This document shows positions 1 through 5,022 of a stretch of 5,022 bases of DNA, in pieces. Location of the stretch: assembly GCA_030145435.1 (NCBI GenBank), contig JAQYVQ010000204.1:1-5022 (forward strand), in the 5' to 3' direction. How positions within the stretch are numbered: the first letter of the stretch is position 1; every line of letters starts with the position of its first letter. Under the pieces are notes generated by a model. The model had not been told where the DNA came from and did not search any database. It worked only from the letters and a program-made list of their open reading frames with translations. The stretch comes from Syntrophobacteria bacterium (GTDB lineage Bacteria > Desulfobacterota > DSWW01). Position numbers and translations under genes: made by a program.

Positions 1-611
1 GCCAAAGGTCCTGCGAGGCCCAGACAGCCCGGTATGATGACCTCAGCCCCGTCCTGGATACATGAGCGAGATACTTCTTTGAAATCGTCAATGATCGAAT
101 CAAGATCCATCTCAGCAACAATCGTTTGAAGCCCCATAGACAGGTTTGTGTGTAAGCTTCTTATCGGCCGATTGTCTATCGCCCCGCTTCTCATTCCGTT
201 TGCGACAAGGTTCTCTTCTTCTATCGGAATCTGTCCGGGTCGTGGTACGACGATCGCGAACTTTCTACCCATCAAAGAAGCGAACATCATCGAAGACTGA
301 CCTACACCTACGATTGGGATTCGGCAGATCCCTCTTGCATTGCGCATGGCGGGGTCAAAATAGCACCCTACGATTGCGGCATCTGCACCTTCCTTCTCTG
401 CCTGCACCAACCCTTCCAATACTTGGAAGGAATTCAATAACTGGAAATACGTAAAATCATAGTGGTCGAGTTCGTTCAAACCGGTCCGAAGGGGCCTCAT
501 GATCAATTCTGTCTCCGGCCTGGCACAAGCTACACGCCCATAGGTGTCGTAAAACTCTTCTGTCGTTTCGAATAGTTCCGGCCCGACCGCCCACACGACT
601 TGAATCTTCAT
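1..611 (-). CDS. Asp/Glu/hydantoin racemase family protein (3' end cut by window edge)
   Basis: Open reading frame from ATG at 611 to the window edge with no stop: 203 complete codons plus two bases. It begins MKIQVVWAVGP. Both cysteine motifs of the Asp/Glu/hydantoin racemase superfamily are visible: Cys83 in IVGCYFDPAMRNAR and Cys196 in VIIPGCLGLAGPL. In the family these two cysteines act as the acid/base pair in cofactor-independent racemisation or isomerisation. The stretch around residues 100-122 (IPIVGVGQSS...GRKFAIVVP) also fits hydantoin-racemase-like members. Such enzymes are usually about 240-250 residues, so roughly 40 are missing. A GGAGG lies at 621-625, 9 nt before the ATG, and an in-frame stop (639-641) lies just upstream, so the start is firm. 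It follows the ferredoxin gene by 27 bp, probably in one operon. Substrate cannot be told: hydantoin, amino acid, maleate or an arylmalonate-like acid are all possible within the superfamily. Likely cytoplasmic. Confidence 0.85.
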   Translation of the reverse strand, partial: MKIQVVWAVGPELFETTEEFYDTYGRVACARPETELIMRPLRTGLNELDHYDFTYFQLLNSFQVLEGLVQAEKEGADAAIVGCYFDPAMRNARGICRIPIVGVGQSSMMFASLMGRKFAIVVPRPGQIPIEEENLVANGMRSGAIDNRPIRSLHTNLSMGLQTIVAEMDLDSIIDDFKEVSRSCIQDGAEVIIPGCLGLAGPL

Positions 612-638
612 TTTCGGTGCCCTCCGCCTTCTCGATCC

Positions 639-926
639 TTATCCGTGTTCCATGACGATCCCTGTTCCGCCCTTTGGCCATGAAAAGTCAATCGCATTCT
701 CAGGACAGACAAACCAGCAAGCGCCGCATTCGCAACAGGTCTCATAGGTCTTGATCCTGGCTTTGCCGTCTTTCAGTTGGAAGCAATTACCAAAGCATGC
801 CCTTATACAGGCTGAACAACCCGTACAGAGTTCTGTTCTCACTTTGATGAAGTCCCCCGTGCCGGGAACCCACTCGCAACCGTGGATGAGGTTCTTCTTG
901 GCTTGTTTGTATATCTCTTCTGACAT
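639..926 (-). CDS. FixX-like ferredoxin with two 4Fe-4S motifs
   Basis: A 95-residue iron-sulfur protein. Residues 34-44 carry C-x2-C-x2-C-x3-C (Cys34, 37, 40, 44). Residues 64-75 carry a second full motif (Cys64, 67, 70, 74, then Pro75). Further cysteines are at 17, 48 and 65. The C-terminal tail CPENAIDFSWPKGGTGIV resembles the end of FixX proteins, which finish with a similar W/Y-P-x-G-G-x-G segment after the last cluster motif. This points to FixX rather than a generic bacterial ferredoxin. FixX-type ferredoxins work with FixC-type flavoproteins, and together they correspond to the single polypeptide ETF:quinone oxidoreductase. The preceding gene here is FixC-like and ends 29 bp upstream. 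AGGAGG at 935-940 lies 8 nt before the ATG, which supports the start. Inferred role: electron relay between an electron-transfer flavoprotein, the FixC-like protein and quinone. Residue 45 is Phe where many ferredoxins have Pro. Confidence 0.9.
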   Translation of the reverse strand: MSEEIYKQAKKNLIHGCEWVPGTGDFIKVRTELCTGCSACIRACFGNCFQLKDGKARIKTYETCCECGACWFVCPENAIDFSWPKGGTGIVMEHG

Positions 927-955
927 GCCTTTATCCTCCTTTTCTGTCGTTGTCG

Positions 956-2143
956 CTACACCGGCTCCTGAAGTATCATGGGCCAGAAATAGGTCTCAAA
1001 AGATTGTCTTTTGTTGAAATTCGGATCCGCAGACCGGAAGTAGTCCCTCCGTGCATAATTGTTCAGCAAGGGTAGAATAATGGAGTTTCTCCATTTCTCT
1101 TCGTACTGCTTCAACGTCTTCTTCGACGCATCCCCCTTCGAAACCGCTTCGGCCGCAACCTCAGCCGCCATTCTTCCGGAAAGCAGGGCCTGAGGTATGC
1201 CGGCACTCGAGGCCGTGGCCATGAACCCTGCGGCATCGCCTACAATCATGATTCCGTTGCCATAGGTGTTGTCATGCCCCCTGAGAAGGCCCTGGAGACC
1301 TTCAAATGTTGGATAGGGCCGCCACATTCTGGATCTCAGCTTCGCTTTGGCAAACCGTTCGCGGTACCACGGCAACTCAAAGAAGCTCTTGTACAATTTG
1401 TCGTAATCGCGCCCCGCTCTTCCCAAATAGGTCAAACTTGTTCCTCCTTCAACGTGAAAACTGTCTTCATATGGGAATATTCCAAGGTAAACGAAGTGCT
1501 CCGGAAAGATCTCACGTCCCGGATCCCAGAATACATGAAAGGCGCTGCCGCCCAATGCTTCTTCCAGCGCCTCTTTGGAAGGCATGACCATGTCATAGGC
1601 TACGAGGTGCAGAATATTGTCCGGCTGTAGTTTTCTTCTGATGCCGGCCTTGGTGGCCGTCATGGACCACATTCCGTCAGCCGCGATAACAACGTCGGAG
1701 CGAATCTCGGTTCCATCCTCTGTAATGACGCCCCGCACATGACCTTCTTCCTTGATAACAGACGCGCTGACCGTTGAGGTTCGCAATTCCGCTCCGGCAC
1801 CTTCAGCCTTCTCCGCCAGCCAGCCCAAGAACGTTTTGCAGTATATGAAAGGAATTGAAATTCCAGGAGAGTTGCCGGCGCATACGGATACGTGAACATC
1901 ACCATTTTCGATGTTATGGTTACAGAACTGGTTCACCCACCTCTGTATCGGCGCCTCTTCCAGCCAGGGCATCTCGAGAAAAATCCAGGGCGGCACCCCA
2001 CATCCGGAGAGTATCTTGTCTCCGGGCTTTCTCCCCCGCTCCAGGATAAGGGTCTTCAGTCCCTTCTCCGCGGCTTCCTTTCCTGCTGCCAGCCCCCCAA
2101 ACGAGCCGCCAACGATTACCACGTCGTACGTCTGATTGGACAT
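956..2143 (-). CDS. FixC/ETF-QO-like FAD-dependent oxidoreductase
   Basis: A 395-residue flavoprotein. The N-terminus has a Rossmann FAD-binding fold: YDVVIVGGSFGGLAAG (residues 6-21), with Glu35 in LILERG as the likely ribose-binding acid. An ILSGCGVPP segment follows, placed like the SGA-type segment of ETF:quinone oxidoreductases. The C-terminal part has the second FAD motif, VGDAAGF (about 301-307), then SAGIPQALLSGRMAAE, typical of the FixC/geranylgeranyl reductase superfamily. The FixX-like ferredoxin encoded directly downstream favours the FixC/ETF:quinone oxidoreductase reading over lipid reduction. Expected role: accept electrons from electron-transfer flavoprotein or the ferredoxin and reduce quinone at the membrane face. 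No transmembrane segment is obvious. The frame extends upstream to a TTG at 2164, but the ATG at 2143 has GGAGG 6 nt ahead and the protein then begins MSNQTYDVVIVGG as the family does, so I chose 2143. First gene of a probable three-gene operon. A geranylgeranyl-reductase-like enzyme is the alternative. Confidence 0.88.
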   Translation of the reverse strand: MSNQTYDVVIVGGSFGGLAAGKEAAEKGLKTLILERGRKPGDKILSGCGVPPWIFLEMPWLEEAPIQRWVNQFCNHNIENGDVHVSVCAGNSPGISIPFIYCKTFLGWLAEKAEGAGAELRTSTVSASVIKEEGHVRGVITEDGTEIRSDVVIAADGMWSMTATKAGIRRKLQPDNILHLVAYDMVMPSKEALEEALGGSAFHVFWDPGREIFPEHFVYLGIFPYEDSFHVEGGTSLTYLGRAGRDYDKLYKSFFELPWYRERFAKAKLRSRMWRPYPTFEGLQGLLRGHDNTYGNGIMIVGDAAGFMATASSAGIPQALLSGRMAAEVAAEAVSKGDASKKTLKQYEEKWRNSIILPLLNNYARRDYFRSADPNFNKRQSFETYFWPMILQEPV

Positions 2144-2238
2144 AACGTTCCTCCATCTAGACAAATATGTTGAACCTGACAGAACCGTATGATATCAAAA
2201 GCAATCAATAGTATATAGGAATCACGGAGGCAACATCC
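2144..2238. promoter_or_regulatory. Divergent intergenic region between FixC-like and acyl-CoA dehydrogenase genes
   Basis: This 95 bp gap separates two divergently transcribed genes and must hold the promoter or promoters for both, unless one is transcribed from elsewhere. It is richer in A/T than the flanking genes. On the plus strand a weak sigma-70-like pair is visible: TTGAAC (2170-2175), 17 bp spacer, TATCAA (2193-2198), 4 of 6 matches in each box. On the minus strand TATACT (2215-2210) is a fair -10 match but has no convincing -35. Possible operator elements are two GAACC copies at 2172-2176 and 2182-2186, exactly 10 bp apart, and the 8 bp palindrome TGATATCA at 2190-2197, which overlaps the putative -10. 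No regulator gene is in the window. The region as a whole is sound; the individual boxes are weak. Confidence 0.45.
2150..2154 (-). promoter_or_regulatory. Ribosome binding site fixing the start of the FixC-like gene
   Basis: GGAGG on the minus strand lies 6 nt before the ATG at 2143. It falls inside the reading frame that would open at the upstream TTG (2164), so it argues for the downstream ATG. Confidence 0.75.
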
Positions 2239-3387
2239 ATGAGGCGTGAAATTTACACGGAGGAGCATGACATCTTTCGGGATGCCTTTCGGAAATTCCT
2301 GGAGAAAGAGGTTGTCCCCCACCAGGAGGAATGGATCAAGGCAGGCATCGTATCACGCGAGATCTGGAAGAAAGCCGGCGAGCAGGGTTTCATCGCGCCC
2401 TGGTTGCCCGAGGAGTACGGGGGAGCCGGAGCGGACTTTCTGTACAGTGCAGTTGAGATCGAAGAGATGGCCCGAATCGCAGAGGCGGGGTTCAACCTCA
2501 GCCTCCACGGCGAGATCGTGGTGCCCTACATCGAGGCCTTCGGAAACGAAGAGCAGAAGAAGAAATGGCTGCCGGGGTGCGCGAGCGGGGACATCATCAC
2601 GGCCGTGGCCATGACCGAGCCGGATGCGGGCTCGGACCTCCAGGCCATCAAGACCACGGCTGTGAAGGATGGGGATTCCTACGTGATCAACGGCCAGAAG
2701 ACCTTCATCAGCAACGGCATCCTGAACAATCTCTGCGTCGTAGCAACCATGACGGATCCCAAGGCAGAGCCCCGCTACACCGGGATGAGCCTGATCGTCG
2801 TGGAGGACGGTACGCCGGGATACCAGAAGGTACGCAAGCTGGACAAGATGGGCGCCCTGTCCCAGGACACCGCAGAACTATTCTTCGAGGACTGTCGGGT
2901 GCCCAGAGAGAACCTGCTCGGGCCCGAGGAGGGGCAGGGCTTCATACAGCTCATGCAGAAGCTTCAACAGGAGCGCCTGGTCATTGCCATCACAGCCGTG
3001 GCAAGCATGTGGGCCGTCCTTGACTGGACCAAAAAGTACTGCCAGGAGCGGAGCGCCTTTGGTAAGCCGATCATCAAGTTCCAGAACACGCGCTTCAAAC
3101 TGGTGGAGATGTACACAATGGCCGAAATCTGCCAGGCCTTCTGTGACCGTCTCCTCAAAGAGCACGTCCAGGGTACGGATGTCGTCACCGAAACCAGCAT
3201 GGCCAAGTATTTTTTCACCGAAGAGTGCAAGAAGATCGCTGACCAGTGTCTCCAGTTCTTCGGCGGCTACGGCTACATGAACGAGTACCCGATCTCCAGG
3301 GCCTTCCGAGATATCCGCGCGACCACCATCGTCGCCGGTTCCACCGAGATCATGAAGGAAATCATCGGCCGAAACCTGGGCATGTAG
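2239..3387 (+). CDS. Acyl-CoA dehydrogenase (LCAD/isovaleryl-type active site)
   Basis: A 382-residue FAD enzyme, full length for the family. It oxidises the alpha-beta bond of an acyl-CoA to the enoyl-CoA and passes electrons to electron-transfer flavoprotein. The N-terminal helical domain is followed by signature 1, AMTEPDAGSDL (124-134), in the middle beta domain. The C-terminal helical domain holds RSAFGKPI (271-278) and signature 2, QFFGGYGYMNEYP (339-351) with RAFRDIR (354-360). At the position of the short/medium-chain catalytic Glu (the YEGT motif) this protein has Val-Ala-Gly-Ser, so that Glu is absent (Ala366). Glu245 in KLQQERLVIA matches the helix-G Glu used by long-chain and isovaleryl-CoA dehydrogenases, so the enzyme is probably active. 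GGAGG at 2226-2230 lies 8 nt before the ATG. Chain length and substrate cannot be read from sequence. The divergent FixC-like/FixX-like pair is a plausible downstream electron acceptor system. Confidence 0.95.
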   Translation: MRREIYTEEHDIFRDAFRKFLEKEVVPHQEEWIKAGIVSREIWKKAGEQGFIAPWLPEEYGGAGADFLYSAVEIEEMARIAEAGFNLSLHGEIVVPYIEAFGNEEQKKKWLPGCASGDIITAVAMTEPDAGSDLQAIKTTAVKDGDSYVINGQKTFISNGILNNLCVVATMTDPKAEPRYTGMSLIVVEDGTPGYQKVRKLDKMGALSQDTAELFFEDCRVPRENLLGPEEGQGFIQLMQKLQQERLVIAITAVASMWAVLDWTKKYCQERSAFGKPIIKFQNTRFKLVEMYTMAEICQAFCDRLLKEHVQGTDVVTETSMAKYFFTEECKKIADQCLQFFGGYGYMNEYPISRAFRDIRATTIVAGSTEIMKEIIGRNLGM

Positions 3388-3438
3388 AATGCTATAGAAC
3401 TTGTCGCCCCCGTCGTGCATCCAAGAAGAATTGAGACT

Positions 3439-3443
3439 GGAGG
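3439..3443 (+). promoter_or_regulatory. Ribosome binding site fixing the start of the DUF924 gene
   Basis: GGAGG lies 7 nt before the ATG at 3451. The frame is also open from a GTG at 3415, but that start has no such site and would add 12 residues with no family resemblance, so 3451 is preferred. Confidence 0.75.
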
Positions 3444-3450
3444 ATGCGTG

Positions 3451-4065
3451 ATGACTCGTTCGGAAACCATACTCGATTACTGGTTCAAGGGGTTGGACGA
3501 TCGCACCGAGGTCGACCCTGAGTTGCCTCACGTGAAGCGCTGGTTCTCCGGTGAAGAGGCCACGGACCGTGAGATTCGTGAACGATTCGAGGAAGACCAA
3601 CTGCAAGCGGCCCGGGGGGAGTACAAGGATTGGGAGGACACCCCGCAGGGCCGGCTGGCCCTCGTGATCCTTCTCGATCAGTTCCCCCGCAACCTGTACC
3701 GGAACTCGCCCAAGGCCTTTGCGACCGATCCGATGGCACTCGACCTCTGCTCGAGATCGATGGAAGATGGGTTCGACGAGCTGTTGGCCCTGATCGAACG
3801 GGCCTTTCTCTACATGCCCCTCATGCACGCGGAATCTGTGGAGATGCAGGAGAAGGGCAAACAGCAGCTTTCACTCCTGGTGGAGTTGGCAAAGAAGAGA
3901 AGCCCGATAAATGTCGGGTACTTCACGTACAGTCACGAGTTTGCCGTGAAGCACGCGGTCATCATCGAACGGTTCGGCCGGTTTCCTCATCGCAACGCGA
4001 TCCTGGGCCGGCTTTCCACACCGGAAGAGGTCGAATTCCTGAAAGGGCCTGACTCGTCCTTCTAG
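3451..4065 (+). CDS. DUF924 family protein
   Basis: A 204-residue soluble, largely helical protein with the hallmarks of DUF924. These are an N-terminal ILDYWF segment (7-12), LLDQFPRNLYRNSPKAF (74-90) followed by ATDPMAL, FLYMPLMHAES (119-129), and near the C-terminus ERFGRFPHRNAILGR (173-187) followed by a STPEE motif. The length suits the family. Its biochemical role is not established as far as I know. The fold is described as related to tetratricopeptide-like helical repeats, which would suit a binding protein more than an enzyme, but I cannot confirm that from sequence. No signal peptide or membrane segment is seen. It starts 63 bp after the acyl-CoA dehydrogenase with no evident terminator between, so cotranscription is possible. 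I see no functional link to fatty-acid oxidation. Confidence 0.9.
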   Translation: MTRSETILDYWFKGLDDRTEVDPELPHVKRWFSGEEATDREIRERFEEDQLQAARGEYKDWEDTPQGRLALVILLDQFPRNLYRNSPKAFATDPMALDLCSRSMEDGFDELLALIERAFLYMPLMHAESVEMQEKGKQQLSLLVELAKKRSPINVGYFTYSHEFAVKHAVIIERFGRFPHRNAILGRLSTPEEVEFLKGPDSSF

Positions 4066-4076
4066 TACCGCGGTAC
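4065..4076. repeat. 12 bp perfect palindrome in the DUF924-amidotransferase gap
   Basis: GTACCGCGGTAC is a perfect inverted repeat with no spacer that begins on the last base of the DUF924 stop codon. It could be a dimeric-protein binding site or chance. It has no loop and no following T run, so it is not a terminator. Confidence 0.4.
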
Positions 4077-4094
4077 CGGATCGACGACCAGGAC

Positions 4095-4098
4095 GAGG
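4095..4098 (+). promoter_or_regulatory. Ribosome binding site deciding the amidotransferase start
   Basis: GAGG sits 5 nt before the ATG at 4104 but only 2 nt before the overlapping in-frame GTG at 4101. The ATG is therefore the likelier start. The two choices differ by one residue. Confidence 0.5.
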
Positions 4099-4103
4099 AC
4101 GTG

Positions 4104-4835
4104 ATGAAAAAGAACAAGCGGTTTGCTGTGCTGAAGGCCGGGACGGCCAACCCCGGGGCTCGTGAGAGGCTGGGTGACTGCGGCGAAATGTTCATGTCTC
4201 TCCTGTCCGAGCCCGGGGAGACCTGGGACATCTATGACGTAGAACACGGGGTCTTCCCGGAGGACGTCTCCAGGCACGACGGGTATCTGATCACGGGAAG
4301 CCGGTACTCGGTGTACGAGGACCGGCCGTGGATCAAGGAGCTTCTCGAACGGGTGCGAGAAATCCACAGGCGTGAGATCCCGCTGATAGGAGTCTGTTTC
4401 GGCCACCAGGCCGTTGCCCTGGCCCTTGGGGGAGAGGTGGGATTCAACCAGAAGGGATGGGACATCGGGTTGAAAGAGCTCACCCTGACCGATGCCGCAA
4501 AGGGCCTTCCCTCCTTCAAGGGCGTGCCGAACCCGACCCGGATCCTGGTGAGCCACATGGACGTAGTCACCCGCATGCCGGACCAGGCCGTGCGCCTGGC
4601 CTACAGTGAGCGGACGGAATTCGAGATGTTTACGCTCGGCCGTTCCGTGCTTTCCCTCCAGGGGCACCCGGAATACGACGGCGAAGTGATCGGGGAGATC
4701 ATCGATCTCCTGTCCGGGCTTTCGATCCTGCCGGCCGATCGAGCCGGGGAGGGACGGGCATCCCTGGCCGGGCAGCCCCACAACGCCTTCTTTCGGGATC
4801 TGTTGAAGGGGTTCCTTCAGGGATCCGGCATTTGA
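4104..4835 (+). CDS. Stand-alone class I glutamine amidotransferase (GMP synthase glutaminase-like)
   Basis: A 243-residue protein with the class I (triad) glutamine amidotransferase fold. The nucleophile elbow GVCFGHQAVALALGG has Cys98. The other triad residues are His188 and Glu190 in SLQGHPEYDGE. The LITGSRYSVYED segment (about 63-73) and SHMDVV (about 150-155) match the GMP-synthase-glutaminase-like branch of single-domain proteins. The domain hydrolyses glutamine and normally passes ammonia to a synthetase partner. No ATP-pyrophosphatase or other acceptor domain is fused or encoded nearby, so the acceptor is unknown. Some members of this branch act on gamma-glutamyl compounds instead, which is an alternative. 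Cytoplasmic, with no signal peptide. It follows DUF924 by 38 bp, so probably cotranscribed. The frame is also open from GTG 4101. Confidence 0.88.
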   Translation: MKKNKRFAVLKAGTANPGARERLGDCGEMFMSLLSEPGETWDIYDVEHGVFPEDVSRHDGYLITGSRYSVYEDRPWIKELLERVREIHRREIPLIGVCFGHQAVALALGGEVGFNQKGWDIGLKELTLTDAAKGLPSFKGVPNPTRILVSHMDVVTRMPDQAVRLAYSERTEFEMFTLGRSVLSLQGHPEYDGEVIGEIIDLLSGLSILPADRAGEGRASLAGQPHNAFFRDLLKGFLQGSGI

Positions 4836-5022
4836 CCGAGATCGAGAGAGGAAACCCTGCCGCAATATTCACCAGCCCCTTAGGGTTCGCGCAGAAATAA
4901 CTTCACATTTTCGCATCCCATCTTTGGGCCATCTTCAACCCCTCCTCATTCGCAAGATCCTCGACATAACGGTGCTATGCCTGCGGTCTTGCTCGATCGT
5001 CGCGGCCGAATCTGACCCAAAT
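4836..5022. other. Right-edge region without an intact gene; possible degenerate coding remnant
   Basis: No intact gene is visible in these 187 bp. On the minus strand, one frame reads from the window edge through an in-frame TAG at 4975-4977 and then encodes 23 protein-like residues (HRYVEDLANEEGLKMAQRWD and three more) before a TGA at 4903-4905. No ATG, GTG or TTG follows the TAG early enough to restart it. On the plus strand, a frame across about 4939-4980 gives LLIRKILDITVLC, faintly like the N-terminal part of ISAs1-family transposases, with no matching continuation in that frame. Either could be a decayed gene end; neither is firm. A 6 bp stem, AACCCT (4853-4858) and AGGGTT (4882-4887), has a loop of over 20 nt and no T run, so it is not a convincing terminator. 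Confidence 0.3.

Noticed and set aside
146..454. 102-codon open frame on the plus strand
   Set aside because: It is antisense to the racemase-like gene, whose two cysteine motifs are conserved, and its own product is Ser/Arg/Leu-rich with no motif.
956..2143. Geranylgeranyl reductase (archaeal-type lipid reductase) as the primary call
   Set aside because: The fold is shared, but the adjacent FixX-like ferredoxin and the divergent acyl-CoA dehydrogenase favour a FixC/ETF:quinone oxidoreductase role. It is kept as an alternative only.
2144..2164. Upstream TTG start (2164) for the FixC-like gene
   Set aside because: The ribosome binding site GGAGG lies inside this extension, and the protein resembles its family only from the ATG at 2143.
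2878..3828. 316-codon open frame on the minus strand
   Set aside because: It lies antisense across the acyl-CoA dehydrogenase and DUF924 genes, both with clear family motifs. Its residue make-up shows no domain, so it is a G+C-driven shadow frame.
4062..4865. 267-codon open frame on the minus strand
   Set aside because: It is antisense to the whole amidotransferase gene, which has its catalytic triad and a ribosome binding site. No recognisable motif is present in the antisense product.
4853..4887. Rho-independent terminator after the amidotransferase gene
   Set aside because: The stem is only 6 bp, the loop exceeds 20 nt and no T run follows.

Overview
The window looks like a bacterial chromosome fragment from an anaerobic, acyl-CoA-metabolising organism. 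A sulfate-reducing or syntrophic deltaproteobacterium (Desulfobacterota) would fit, but this lineage is inferred from gene content only. There is no rRNA, tRNA, CRISPR array or intact mobile element. Six protein genes are supported, five complete and one cut by the left edge.

Left block, minus strand, 2143 down to 1: three closely spaced genes with 27-29 bp gaps, each with a good ribosome binding site, so probably one operon. In order of transcription they encode a FixC/ETF-quinone-oxidoreductase-like FAD protein, a FixX-like ferredoxin with two complete four-cysteine motifs, and an Asp/Glu/hydantoin racemase family enzyme that runs off the left edge.

Centre, 2144-2238: a 95 bp divergent intergenic region, relatively AT-rich, which should hold the promoters for both directions. 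I see one weak promoter-like pair, a GAACC direct repeat with 10 bp period and a short palindrome.

Right block, plus strand, 2239-4835: an acyl-CoA dehydrogenase whose catalytic glutamate appears to sit at the LCAD/isovaleryl-CoA dehydrogenase position, then a DUF924 family protein, then a stand-alone class I glutamine amidotransferase. Gaps are 63 and 38 bp. The remaining 187 bp (4836-5022) hold no intact gene, only weak protein-like scraps.

The most coherent biology is electron transfer. The dehydrogenase would oxidise an unknown acyl-CoA and reduce an electron-transfer flavoprotein, and the FixC-like/FixX-like pair would pass electrons to the quinone pool. No ETF subunit (FixA/FixB) is in the window. 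The racemase in the redox operon is the least expected element. DUF924 and the amidotransferase have no evident link to the rest. I do not see a clearly new system. The best lead is the pairing of a racemase-fold enzyme with a split ETF:quinone-oxidoreductase-like module opposite an acyl-CoA dehydrogenase.
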